Assembly: GCF_001816145.1 (NCBI RefSeq) | Contig: NZ_MDZB01000120.1 | Span: 62,001-126,000, forward strand | DNA length: 64,000 nt | From: Hymenobacter lapidarius | GTDB lineage: Bacteria; Bacteroidota; Bacteroidia; Cytophagales; Hymenobacteraceae | Reading direction: 5' to 3' | Shown: in pieces, positions 29,628 to 38,635 of the stretch | Position numbering within the stretch: position 1 is the first letter of the stretch | How the letters are laid out: the number at the start of each line of letters is the position of its first letter | The notes under the pieces: generated by a model | Database searches by the model: none | What the model saw: the letters and a program-made list of their open reading frames with translations, nothing else | Told to the model about the DNA's origin: nothing | Made by a program: the position numbers and the translations under genes

Positions 29628-32600
29628 ATGTCTGCTGTTACTACTATTTCCGCGGCGAAATGGGCCGAGCTGGTTGCCTCGGAACGGGCCGGCCGCGAGC
29701 AAGCCGAAGCGGCCCTGGCGGCCGCCCACGCCGAAATGGCCGCGCTCCGGCAGGAAGTGGCCGCCAGCGACGGCCGCGCCCGGCAGCACTACACCCAGCT
29801 CACGGCCCTGGTGCACAATTTGCGCGTGGGCTTCGTGCTGGTGGACCAGGCCGGACAGATTCAGTACGTCAATCAGTATTTCTGGGACCTGTTCGGTCTG
29901 CCGCCGATGGCGGGCCCGGCCGAGGGCCACGCCCCCATTTCCCCGGCCGCCGTTTACATCGACAACGCCTTCCGGGACCCGGCCGCCTTTCAGGCCCGGG
30001 CGCTGGAGCTGCACGCGGCCGGGCAAACCGTGCTCCAGGAGGAGTTTGTGCTGGCCAACGGCCGGGTTATTGAGCTCGATTATTTGGTGCTGGACACCGT
30101 GGGCGCCGGCCGCCTGATATGCTACCGCGACGTGACCGAGCGCCACCAGCGCGACGCCGAGATTCGGACGCTGTCCTACATTCCGCAGCAGAATCCCAAC
30201 CCCACGCTGCGGCTCAACGCGGCCGGCGAGGTGCTGTATGCCAACCCCGCCGCCGCGCCCCTGCTGCACGCCCTGGCCGTCGACGCGCGCGGCGACCTGC
30301 CCGCGCGGCTCCTGGCGCTGGTGCAAGCGGCCCTGCGCACGCCCGAACAGCAGCAGCAGGAGCTGGCGGTAGACGGCCAGCACTACCTGTTTACGGTGGG
30401 GGCCGTGCCGGGCCAGGCGTACGTGACGCTGTACCTGACCAACATCACGGCGCGGCAGCAGGCCGAGCAGCGCCTGGCCGAGCAGCGGGCTTTCTACGAG
30501 AGCCTGCTGGAGCAGGTGCCCTCGGCCGTGGCCGTGTTCGATGCCGAGCACCGCTACCTGTTCCTCAACCCCGTGCTGGAGCCCGACGCCGCCACCCGGG
30601 CCTGGATGGTGGGCAAGACCAGCAACGAAACCTGCGCCTACCGCAAGCGCCCGGAAGGCGTGGCCCAGCGCCGGTCCGCCGCCTTTGCCGAGGCCGTGCG
30701 CGAGCAGCGGGACGTGTCGTGGGAAGAAACCCGGGAAGGTCCCCACGGCCCGCAGCATTGGCTGCTGCGCTACCGGCCCGTGGTGGCGGCCAACGGCGCG
30801 CAACTGGTGCTGTGCTCAGGCGTCGACATCACGGAACGGAAAATGGCCGAGGAGAAGGTGGCCCAGCAGCAGGAGTTCTACGAGTCCGTTCTGAACCTGC
30901 TGCCGGTGGACGTGGCCGTGTTCGACGCCCAGCACCGCTTTCTGTTCGTCAATCCCTCGGCAGTGCCCGACGCGGCCGTGCGCCAGCAGATTACCGGCCT
31001 GACCAGCACCGAGTACTTTGCCGTTCATCAGGATAAGCGGCCCGCCGGCCTGGCCGAGCAGCGCGAACAATACTTCGAGCTGGCCACCCGCACCCGGAAC
31101 GACGTGACGTGGGAAGAGATGCGCATCGACCACAATCAGCGCCCGCAGCTGATGCTGCGCTACTTCCGGCCGGTGTACGACGCCAGCGGTGCCCTGCAGC
31201 TGATGGTAGGGACCGGCATCGACATTACGGCGCGCTACACGGCCGAAAAACTGCAGCACGAGGTGCAGGAGATGCTGCAAGTCCAGCAGACGTTCGTTCG
31301 TCAGATTCTGAACACCCTGCCCAATGTGCTGTACATGGTGGACCCCGACAATAGCATTTCCTTTACCAATCATGCCTACGATGCCATGGTGGCCCACTAC
31401 CAAAACTGGCAAGCGGTGGGCGCACCGGCGGCTGTGCTGGAGGAAGTGCAGCAAGTGTGGGAAATGAACGAGCTGGTACGCAAAACTCACCAAGCCCAGA
31501 CCCGGGAGCTGCCTTTCACGCTCGATACGGGCGAGGTGATGCAATTCCAGGTCTATAAACGGCCCATGCAACGCCCCGACGGCCAAGTGGCCATTCTCAC
31601 GGTGAGCACCGACATCACCGACATCAAACACGCCCGCCAGGCTCTGGAGCGCCGCGAAAAGCAATACCACGACCTGGTGTACTATTCGCAGGCCCTCATT
31701 TGCACCCACGACCTGCAAGGCACGCTGCTGTCGGTGAATCCCGCCATTGAGCGCCTTTTGGGCATCCCGGCTGCCCAGCTGGTGGGCAAGAACCTGAGCG
31801 AGACGCTGCCGCCAAAGCACCGTGCTGCCCTCAAGGCCTATTTTGAAGGCGAAAACCCCTTAAAGACCGAAGACCAAATCATTACGGTGCAAACCCGGGA
31901 GGGCGAGTTGCGCTACCTGCGCTACTACACCTACCAGGTGGCGCAGGAAGGGCACGCGCCCTACGTGCTGGCGTCGGGCTACGACGTAACGCCGGGCATC
32001 CTGGCCGAGCGGGCCCTGCGGCTGGCCAAGCAGGAAGCCGAAGAAAACGCCCTGGCCAAAGAAGCCTTCCTGGCGCGCATGAGCCACGAAATCCGCACGC
32101 CCCTGAACGGGGTGCTGGGCATGGCCGGGCTACTGCAAAAAACCTCCCTCACCTCCCCGCAGCGCGAGTACCTGACCACCATGCAGCACGCGGGCCAGCA
32201 CCTGCTGGCCTTGCTCAACGACGTGCTGGACATGGCCAAAATCACCACCCACCACCACCACGTGCTCAACCACGCCCCCTTCGACCTGGGCGTGGCCCTG
32301 CACGGTGCCGGGCAAACGGTGGCGGCCCTGGTGGCCCAAAAGCGCCTGGCCCTCACGGTGGAGCCGCTGCCCGCGGCCATGCCCCGGGTGCTCGGCGACG
32401 CCTACCGGCTGCATCAGGTGCTGCTCAACCTGCTCTCAAACGCCATCAAATTCACCGACCACGGCCATGTGCGGCTGGGGGCCGACGTCCTCCAGGACGC
32501 GCCGCAGGCCCTGACGCTGCGTTTTTGGGTGGAAGACACCGGCATTGGCATTTCACCCGAAGAGCAAGTACATATCTTCGAAGCCTTTGCCCAGGCCAGT

Positions 32601-33182
32601 GCCGATACCAGCCTGCGTTACGGCGGCACGGGCCTGGGCCTCACCATCAGCCGCCAGCTGGTGGAGCAAATGGGCGGCACGCTGCAGCTGAGCAGTGTGC
32701 CCGGTCAGGGCACCACGTTTTCGTTTCAGTTGGTGCTGCCCCGCGCGCCCGACACGGCCGGGGACCATGCCCCCGCGGTGCCCACTGCCGGCTTCGATGC
32801 CCTGCAGGGCCTGCGCATGCTGCTGGCCGAGGACAACCTGGTGAACCAGCGTATTGCCGTGGCCGTGTTGGAGTACTGGGGCGTGCACGTGCACGCCGTT
32901 GACAACGGCTCCGATGCCCTGGCCCAACTCCAGGAACAAGCCTACGACGCGGCCATTCTCGATATCCGGATGCCGGGCCTGAGCGGCGTGCAGGTTACCA
33001 CCACCATCCGCCAACACCCCGACGCCAAGCTGGCCAACATCCCCATCATCGCCCTCACGGCCAATGCTTTTGAAGCCGACCGCGCGGCCTATCTGGCCGC
33101 GGGCATGAACGCCTGCCTCACCAAGCCCTACGACGAGGCCGCCCTCTGTCAACTGCTGCTCGACTTAACGGCCGTTAAGTAG
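29628..33182 (+). CDS. Hybrid sensor histidine kinase with six PAS domains and a receiver
   Basis: A 1184-aa cytoplasmic protein from the ATG at 29628; no membrane helix is seen. After a short coiled coil, PAS-type domains follow: VGFVLVDQAGQIQYVN, NPTLRLNAAGEVLYAN, SAVAVFDAEHRYLFLN, VDVAVFDAQHRFLFVN, NVLYMVDPDNSISFTN and ALICTHDLQGTLLSVN. HisKA carries the phospho-acceptor His in MSHEIRTPLNGVLGM (about 820); HATPase_c has the N box (LLNLLSNAIKFTDHG) and G boxes (VEDTGIGIS, GGTGLGLTIS). The C-terminal receiver has MLLAEDNLVNQ and the phospho-accepting Asp in AILDIRMPGLSG. PAS 3 and 4 are clearly paralogous, a sign of internal duplication. There is no DNA-binding output, so signal probably passes on through phosphotransfer. 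The signal is unknown. Confidence 0.93.
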   Translation: MSAVTTISAAKWAELVASERAGREQAEAALAAAHAEMAALRQEVAASDGRARQHYTQLTALVHNLRVGFVLVDQAGQIQYVNQYFWDLFGLPPMAGPAEGHAPISPAAVYIDNAFRDPAAFQARALELHAAGQTVLQEEFVLANGRVIELDYLVLDTVGAGRLICYRDVTERHQRDAEIRTLSYIPQQNPNPTLRLNAAGEVLYANPAAAPLLHALAVDARGDLPARLLALVQAALRTPEQQQQELAVDGQHYLFTVGAVPGQAYVTLYLTNITARQQAEQRLAEQRAFYESLLEQVPSAVAVFDAEHRYLFLNPVLEPDAATRAWMVGKTSNETCAYRKRPEGVAQRRSAAFAEAVREQRDVSWEETREGPHGPQHWLLRYRPVVAANGAQLVLCSGVDITERKMAEEKVAQQQEFYESVLNLLPVDVAVFDAQHRFLFVNPSAVPDAAVRQQITGLTSTEYFAVHQDKRPAGLAEQREQYFELATRTRNDVTWEEMRIDHNQRPQLMLRYFRPVYDASGALQLMVGTGIDITARYTAEKLQHEVQEMLQVQQTFVRQILNTLPNVLYMVDPDNSISFTNHAYDAMVAHYQNWQAVGAPAAVLEEVQQVWEMNELVRKTHQAQTRELPFTLDTGEVMQFQVYKRPMQRPDGQVAILTVSTDITDIKHARQALERREKQYHDLVYYSQALICTHDLQGTLLSVNPAIERLLGIPAAQLVGKNLSETLPPKHRAALKAYFEGENPLKTEDQIITVQTREGELRYLRYYTYQVAQEGHAPYVLASGYDVTPGILAERALRLAKQEAEENALAKEAFLARMSHEIRTPLNGVLGMAGLLQKTSLTSPQREYLTTMQHAGQHLLALLNDVLDMAKITTHHHHVLNHAPFDLGVALHGAGQTVAALVAQKRLALTVEPLPAAMPRVLGDAYRLHQVLLNLLSNAIKFTDHGHVRLGADVLQDAPQALTLRFWVEDTGIGISPEEQVHIFEAFAQASADTSLRYGGTGLGLTISRQLVEQMGGTLQLSSVPGQGTTFSFQLVLPRAPDTAGDHAPAVPTAGFDALQGLRMLLAEDNLVNQRIAVAVLEYWGVHVHAVDNGSDALAQLQEQAYDAAILDIRMPGLSGVQVTTTIRQHPDAKLANIPIIALTANAFEADRAAYLAAGMNACLTKPYDEAALCQLLLDLTAVK

Positions 33183-33227
33183 CAAATTTCTGTTAGACAG
33201 AGCATTATGCTGCCTCTGTACGAGTGC

Positions 33228-34184
33228 TTAGGAAGCCGGCTCGGGCCGGGGCATGGTGCGCAGCAGCCATTGGAATAGCTTTTCAGCATCAGCCGGGTGA
33301 AACAGCTCGGTGCCGGAGTTCATGGTGGCGGCCGAGCCGCAGGCCACACCCAGGCGCACGGCTTCGCGCACGGGCCGGCCCTGGCAGAGCGCGAACACCA
33401 TGCCGGCCACCATGCTGTCGCCGGCGCCCACGGTGCTGCGCTTGCGCACGGCGGGCGCCGCAATGTGCTCTTCTTCGTCTTTGGTAACCAAGTAGGCGCC
33501 GTTGGCTCCCAGCGACACCACCACGATTTCGCATTTGCCCGCGTCGATGATGGACCGGGCAGCGTCGGCGGCCGATTCGGTGTCGAGCGCTTCGGCCCCA
33601 ACCAGGCGGCTCAATTCGCCCAGGTTAGGTTTCAGCAAATACACCCCTTCGTTCACGGCACTTTGCAGGGCTTTGTCCGACGTGTCAACGATAAGCCTGG
33701 CTCCCACGCTGCGGGCCCAATGGGCAATCCTGCCCATAAACTCGGGCGCCACACCGGGCGGCAGGCTGCCGCTGGCCACCAGCACATCGGGAACGGGGCT
33801 GAGCCCGGCCAACGTGGCCAATAGTTGCTCCTGCTCTTCTTCAAGAAGCCTGTTGCCAGGCATCCCGAAGCGGTACTGCTGGTTGTTGGAGGCGTCTACG
33901 ACGATGAAATTTTCGCGGGTCCAGGCCGTGGTGGGCACCGGCTGCAGGGCAATGCCCTCGTGGGTCAACAGCTGTTGCAGGACCTCGCCGGGAGGGCCGC
34001 CGGCCGTGAAAACGGCCCGCGAATCGAGGCCCAGGCGTTTGAGGGCGCGCGCCACGTTGATGCCGCCGCCGCCGGCTTCAAACTTGGGCGTTCCGCAGCG
34101 TATTTTATGGTCCGGCACAATCTGGGGAGCCACGGTGCTCTTGTCGATGGCCGGATTGAGGGTGATGGTGACAACGTTTTTCAT
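33228..34184 (-). CDS. pfkB: PfkB-type 6-phosphofructokinase
   Basis: A 318-aa protein from the ATG at 34184. It follows the E. coli PfkB pattern almost block by block: ITLNPAIDKSTVAPQIVPDH, KIRCGTPKFEAGGGGINVAR, WTRENFIVVDASNNQQYRFGMPG, VASGSLPPGV, LLKPNLGELSRLVG and the catalytic anion hole STVGAGDSMVAGMVFAL with Asp base. Members phosphorylate fructose 6-phosphate (others use fructose 1-phosphate or tagatose 6-phosphate) with ATP in the cytoplasm. The close match to PfkB, including GGGGINVARA and SAATMNSGTELF, favours fructose 6-phosphate. It is followed by the pullulanase gene on the same strand upstream, an association that suggests glycogen or alpha-glucan breakdown feeding glycolysis. 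Confidence 0.88.
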   Translation of the reverse strand: MKNVVTITLNPAIDKSTVAPQIVPDHKIRCGTPKFEAGGGGINVARALKRLGLDSRAVFTAGGPPGEVLQQLLTHEGIALQPVPTTAWTRENFIVVDASNNQQYRFGMPGNRLLEEEQEQLLATLAGLSPVPDVLVASGSLPPGVAPEFMGRIAHWARSVGARLIVDTSDKALQSAVNEGVYLLKPNLGELSRLVGAEALDTESAADAARSIIDAGKCEIVVVSLGANGAYLVTKDEEEHIAAPAVRKRSTVGAGDSMVAGMVFALCQGRPVREAVRLGVACGSAATMNSGTELFHPADAEKLFQWLLRTMPRPEPAS

Positions 34185-34287
34185 GGCGATGGTAAAAGGG
34201 GTTGCGGCTTAAACGGGACGCTGAGTACGCAGGGTGGTCCGGCCGGGGGCATTAGGTGCAGCCGCCGGCCGGGGCAATTATCGCCGC

Positions 34288-36285
34288 CTAGAGCTTCACC
34301 AAGATAAGGGCCGTGCTGCCCGGCACCTGCACTCCGCTGGTGACTTCGAGCACATCGAGCCCTTCCTCGTTGAGCTGGTCGCCGCGCAGCACCACTTTGT
34401 AGGTGCCCCGCGGCACGGCCACGCTGTCGGCCGAGGCCTTGCCGTTGAAAATCACCACAATGTTCTGCCAGGCGTCGCCGCCGGCGTGGTCTTTCAGCTG
34501 GTAGGCAATGAGGCCGGGGTGGGTGTTGGGGAGGAACTCCAGGTGTTGCTGGATTAGCTCGGTGGTGGGCAGGCGGAAGGCGGGGTGGGCGCGGCGCAGG
34601 GCAATGAGCCGGCGGTAGAAATTATACACCGCCGGGTACTTGGCCTTGCGGCCCCAGTCCAGCTGGTTCACGCTGTCGGGCAGGTTGTAGGAGTTGTGCG
34701 AGCCGCCCTTGGTGCGCAGAAACTCATCGCCGACTGGCAAAAACGGGATGCCCTGCGACGTAAACACAATGGCGTTGCTGAGCAGGTCCATCTTGGTTCG
34801 TTGGGCTTCCGTAGCGCCGGGGTTGGCTGCGGCGAGCTTGTCCCAGAGCACCAAGTCGTCGTGGCAGGCCACGTAGTTGATGGCCTGCGCGGGCGACTCC
34901 GCCCAGGGCGCCTTCGAGTAGTTCACTTGGCTGTACTCCACCTGCGGGTGCTGGGTGGCGGCCACAATGCCGAACTTCACGCTCTCCTCCAGGCCGGGCC
35001 GGCCGCTGGCAAAGCCGGGCTCGGTCTGGCGGGCGTAGTGGCCTTTCACGCCGTCGCGCAGCTCGTCGCCGAAGGCGGCAATGCGCGGAAGCCGGGCCAC
35101 GTTGGCTTTCACGGCGCGGCGGGCTTCGGGCAGGGGCGAGGGGCCGGCAGTCCAACCTTCGCCATACATCAGAATGCTGTGGTCCTGCTGGTCGAGGGCC
35201 ACGCGCACGGCGCGCATGGTCTCAATATCCAGCACGCCCATCAGGTCGAAGCGGAAGCCGTCGGCGTGGTATTCGCGGGCCCAATAGGCCACCGATTCCA
35301 CGATGAGCTTGCGCACCATGGGGCGCTCCGAGGCTATTTCGTTGCCGCAGGCGGTGGCGTTGCTCAGGGTGCCGTCGGGGTTGTGGCGGTAGTAGTAGCC
35401 GGGCACCAGCTGCTCGAAGGCGCTGCGGGCGGCATTGGCGGTGTGGTTATACACCACGTCGAGCACCACGCGCAGGCCCTGGCCGTGCAGGTTTTCCACC
35501 ATCTGCTTAAACTCGCTGATGCGGACGGCGGGGTTGGCGGCGTCGGTGGCGTAGGAGCCTTCGGGCACGGAGTAGTGCAGCGGGTCGTAGCCCCAGTTGT
35601 AGCGGTTGGCGCGGTCGGGCGCGGCCTCGTCGATGCTCGCGAAGTCGTTGGTGGGCAGCAGGTGCACGTGGGTCAGGCCCAGCTCCACCAAGTGCTCTAG
35701 GCCGGTGGTGACGCCCTCCGGACCCCGGGTGCCCAGCTGGGCTAGGCCCAGGAATTTGCCCTTTTCCCGAATGCCCGACTGCGGGTGCATGCTCAGGTCG
35801 CGCACGTGCACTTCGCCAATCACGACATCAGTGGCTTGCTTTAGGGCCGGGCGCAGGTCGTCGGCCCAGCCGGGCGGGGCCACCAGGGCGGGGTTGAGCA
35901 CGGCGCCGCGCTGGCCGTTGCGGCCCACGGCGTGGGCGTAGGGGTCGGCTACTTCGGCCATTTGCTTCCCGGCAATGGTGGCCTGCACGGTGTAGAAGCC
36001 GGTGGTGCCGGCGGGGAGGGCGTAGGTCCAGGTGCCGCCTTCGGCCCTGGTCATGGGGTACTCGGCGCGGGCTGGCCCGCCGGTGCCACCGGCGTAGAGA
36101 CGCAGCCGCAGGGCTTCGGCGGTGGGGGCCCACACGCGCAGGGTGGCCTGGGTGCTGCGCCACGTCAGGCCCAGGTCGGGCCCCAAGTAGGTGGGGTACT
36201 TGCTGAAGTCGGGGAGGGGCGGAAGGGCTGAAACAACAGTAGTAGCAGAGAGAAGCACGAGCGGCAGCAGGAAGGAGCGAATCAT
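34288..36285 (-). CDS. pulA: Type I pullulanase (GH13)
   Basis: A 665-aa protein from the ATG at 36285 (MIRSFLLPLVLLSATTVVSA, a signal peptide); a longer frame upstream is not supported. The N-terminus has a CBM48-like module (GLTWRSTQATLRVWAPTAEALRLRLY). The GH13 barrel carries the pullulanase-specific region before region I (IGEVHVRDLSMHP, a version of the YNWGYDP family), region I VVLDVVYNHT, region II GFRFDLMGVLD (nucleophile Asp), region III MYGEGW (acid Glu) and region IV NYVACHDD. It hydrolyses alpha-1,6 branches in pullulan and limit dextrins, outside the cytoplasm. The pfkB gene lies 103 nt downstream on the same strand. Confidence 0.92.
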   Translation of the reverse strand: MIRSFLLPLVLLSATTVVSALPPLPDFSKYPTYLGPDLGLTWRSTQATLRVWAPTAEALRLRLYAGGTGGPARAEYPMTRAEGGTWTYALPAGTTGFYTVQATIAGKQMAEVADPYAHAVGRNGQRGAVLNPALVAPPGWADDLRPALKQATDVVIGEVHVRDLSMHPQSGIREKGKFLGLAQLGTRGPEGVTTGLEHLVELGLTHVHLLPTNDFASIDEAAPDRANRYNWGYDPLHYSVPEGSYATDAANPAVRISEFKQMVENLHGQGLRVVLDVVYNHTANAARSAFEQLVPGYYYRHNPDGTLSNATACGNEIASERPMVRKLIVESVAYWAREYHADGFRFDLMGVLDIETMRAVRVALDQQDHSILMYGEGWTAGPSPLPEARRAVKANVARLPRIAAFGDELRDGVKGHYARQTEPGFASGRPGLEESVKFGIVAATQHPQVEYSQVNYSKAPWAESPAQAINYVACHDDLVLWDKLAAANPGATEAQRTKMDLLSNAIVFTSQGIPFLPVGDEFLRTKGGSHNSYNLPDSVNQLDWGRKAKYPAVYNFYRRLIALRRAHPAFRLPTTELIQQHLEFLPNTHPGLIAYQLKDHAGGDAWQNIVVIFNGKASADSVAVPRGTYKVVLRGDQLNEEGLDVLEVTSGVQVPGSTALILVKL

Positions 36286-36528
36286 AGCGCAAGTTCGGCA
36301 CGCCGGGCGCAAAGTTGGCTCGGACAGGGGTGGTTGTATGGTTGAATGACACCGGGACCAATCAGCCATTCGTTGTGCGGGCATCGTTCAACGGCTCAAC
36401 CGCTCCAACGGTGGCACTTCCCAACCGATGAAACCTTCCCCGCCGTCGATACAATTCCCCCTGCAGTCGGTTTGGCCCGCGGCCGGGGTTAGGCGTTGAG
36501 TAAATTTGTTGCGTATCCTTCCTCCCCC

Positions 36529-37683
36529 ATGCCCTTGCCGACCCCCCGAAGCTACCTCACCCTGCTCCTTCACGTGCTGGTGTGGGGACTATTCGGACTC
36601 ATTTTTTTGCTGTTTCAGCCGCTTACGGGCCGCCTCACGCTGCCTCCGGAATTTTGGGTGAAGCAGGGGCTGATGTTTGCCGTGTGGGTGGGCACGTTCT
36701 ACCTCACGGCGAACGTCACGGTGCCCCGCCTGCTGTTTAAGGGCCGAACGGGCTGGTTTATTCTGGCCCTGTGCGGCACCACGGTGGGCGTGCTGCTTTT
36801 CAGCCGCGCGCTGGACCAGGTCCTCGACCTGCCCGCGCTTATCAACAAGGCCTTCGAAGCCGCCACGGGCCGGCCCCGGCTCTCGCAGCGAGGCCTGCGC
36901 TTCGATTCCATGGGCCTGCTCACCACCATGCTGGTGCTGGGCATCAGCACCTGCATCACGGTGGTGCAGAAGCTGCAGCGGGATGTCCAGCTTCGGCAGA
37001 TGCTGGAGCAGCAGCGCACCAGCTCCGAGCTGTCCATGCTCAAGGCCCAGATTAACCCGCACTTCTTCTTCAATACCCTCAACAACATCTACGCCCTCAC
37101 GCTGCTCGACGGCGAGGAGGCCCGCTCGGCCATTCACCGGCTCTCGCGCATGATGCGCTACGTGCTCTACGACACCGCCCACGGCAGCACCCTGCTCAGC
37201 CAGGAAGTGGCGTTTGTGCAGGACTACATCACCCTGATGCAGCTGCGGCTCAGCGACCGGGTGACCGTCACCTTCGAGCGGCCCGAACCCGTGCACGACG
37301 TGCCCGTGGCGCCCATGCTGTTGCTGCCCTTTCTCGAAAACGCGTTCAAGCACGGCGTGGCCGCCACCCAGGCCAGCACCATTTTTGTGGCCCTGCGCCA
37401 GCCCCAGCCCGATGTGCTGGAGCTGGAAGTGCGCAATACCCGCCTCTCGCTGCCCTCCACCGACCTGGCCGGCAGCAACGGCATCGGCCTGGCCAATACC
37501 CGCCGCCGCCTGGATTTGCTCTACCCCGGCCAGTTCCAGCTGGACGTCGACGACCACACGCCCGCCAACGAGTTCCGGGTGCATTTGACCCTGAATGTGG
37601 GGGCAGGAGGGGACGTTCTGGTGTCAACCTCACCCCCTGACCCCCTCTCCAAAAAAGAGGGGGCACCGGAAATGCTTTTATGA
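36529..37683 (+). CDS. LytS/YehU-type sensor histidine kinase
   Basis: A 384-aa protein from the ATG at 36529; a TTG 33 nt earlier is a weaker start. Four predicted membrane helices occupy about residues 1-150 (LTLLLHVLVWGLFGLIFLLF and later). Then comes the His_kinase domain with QINPHFFFNTLNNIYALTLL, His about 192, and a C-terminal ATPase region (LLLPFLENAFKHGV, SNGIGLANTRRRLDLLYP). The partner is the LytTR regulator at 37841. The natural end would be near RVHLTLNV; the last 25 or so residues (STSPPDPLSKKEGAPEMLL) are encoded by the left arm of an inverted-repeat element, which supplies the stop codon. Whether that tail matters is unknown. Confidence 0.92.
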   Translation: MPLPTPRSYLTLLLHVLVWGLFGLIFLLFQPLTGRLTLPPEFWVKQGLMFAVWVGTFYLTANVTVPRLLFKGRTGWFILALCGTTVGVLLFSRALDQVLDLPALINKAFEAATGRPRLSQRGLRFDSMGLLTTMLVLGISTCITVVQKLQRDVQLRQMLEQQRTSSELSMLKAQINPHFFFNTLNNIYALTLLDGEEARSAIHRLSRMMRYVLYDTAHGSTLLSQEVAFVQDYITLMQLRLSDRVTVTFERPEPVHDVPVAPMLLLPFLENAFKHGVAATQASTIFVALRQPQPDVLELEVRNTRLSLPSTDLAGSNGIGLANTRRRLDLLYPGQFQLDVDDHTPANEFRVHLTLNVGAGGDVLVSTSPPDPLSKKEGAPEMLL

Positions 37684-37824
37684 ATGAATAAGCAATATAA
37701 AAATTTGCAAGACAGTTGATTACACTTATCATTGAGATTGTCGCCTTCCCCAAACCGGTGCCCCCTCTTTTTTGGAGAGGGGGTCATGCCCCAAAGGGGG
37801 CCCGTGAGGTTGACGCCAGAACAC
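37615..37824. repeat. MITE-like element with long inverted arms
   Basis: The left arm GTTCTGGTGTCAACCTCAC...to 37669 is the reverse complement of the right arm (37755-37824). The right arm has about 15 extra bases inside. A core of about 85 bp is AT-rich. Each arm contains the hairpin CCCCCTCTCC-AAAAAA-GAGGGGG. It sits exactly between the kinase stop and the regulator start and overlaps the kinase 3' end. No transposase; mobility is inferred. Confidence 0.75.
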
Positions 37825-37840
37825 CAACCCACTCCTAAAC

Positions 37841-38578
37841 ATGTCGCCCCTCAAATGCATTGCCGTTGATGACGAGCCGCTGGCCCTTGGGCTGGTGGTC
37901 AATTTCGTGCAGAAAACGCCGTTTCTGGAATTGGTGGGCAAGTTTGGCAGTGCCGTGGAAGCCCTGAAGTACCTGCACGAACACCCCGGCTCCGTCGATT
38001 TGGCGTTTCTCGACATTCAGATGCAGGAGCTCAACGGCCTGGAGCTGGCCCGCGTGCTGGGTCCCACCGGCCCGCGCGTCATTTTCACCACCGCCTTTAG
38101 CCAGTACGCCCTCGAGGGCTACCGCGTCGACGCCCTCGACTACTTGGTGAAGCCGTTCAACTACGAGGAGTTTTTGCGCGCCGCCGGCAAGGCCCGCGCC
38201 TACGCCGAGCTGGTTGCGCAGCACGTGAGCAACCCGGCCGCGGCCAGCCCGGAAGAAGAAGAGTACCTCTTTCTCAAAGCCGAATACCAGCTGGTGCGCG
38301 TGGCCCTGAGCGACGTCCTCTACGTAGAAGGCCTGAAGGATTACGTGAAAGTGCACCTCAAAAGCACCCCGCGCGCCCTGCTTTCCCTCATGAGCCTCAA
38401 GGCCATGGAAGAAAAGCTGCCCGCCCGGCGGTTCATGCGCATTCACCGCTCCTTCATCGTGGCCCTGGACAAGATTGAGGCCGTGCGCCGCCTCACCGTG
38501 CAGATTGGGGCCGTCACCATTCCGGTGGGCGACCAGTACAAAGAATCCTTCCTGCAGTTTCTGAGCCGCTGGAGCTGA
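37841..38578 (+). CDS. LytTR-family response regulator
   Basis: A 245-aa protein from the ATG at 37841. The receiver domain has the acidic pair VDDEP, phospho-acceptor Asp in LAFLDIQMQELNGLEL (about 60), the Thr in IFTTAFSQYALEGY and the Lys in DYLVKPF. The C-terminal LytTR DNA-binding domain (about 145-243) shows FLKAEYQLVRVALSDVLYVEGLKDYVKVH, RRFMRIHRSFIVAL and VTIPVGDQYKESF. These regulators bind tandem direct repeats as dimers. It is paired with the LytS-type kinase upstream, though a repeat element separates them. Target genes are not identifiable here. Confidence 0.94.
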   Translation: MSPLKCIAVDDEPLALGLVVNFVQKTPFLELVGKFGSAVEALKYLHEHPGSVDLAFLDIQMQELNGLELARVLGPTGPRVIFTTAFSQYALEGYRVDALDYLVKPFNYEEFLRAAGKARAYAELVAQHVSNPAAASPEEEEYLFLKAEYQLVRVALSDVLYVEGLKDYVKVHLKSTPRALLSLMSLKAMEEKLPARRFMRIHRSFIVALDKIEAVRRLTVQIGAVTIPVGDQYKESFLQFLSRWS

Positions 38579-38635
38579 TGCATTTGTGGCCTGCCAGCCG
38601 ACGGGCGGGGCGCAGTCGGCTGCCGCGGCCCTAGC

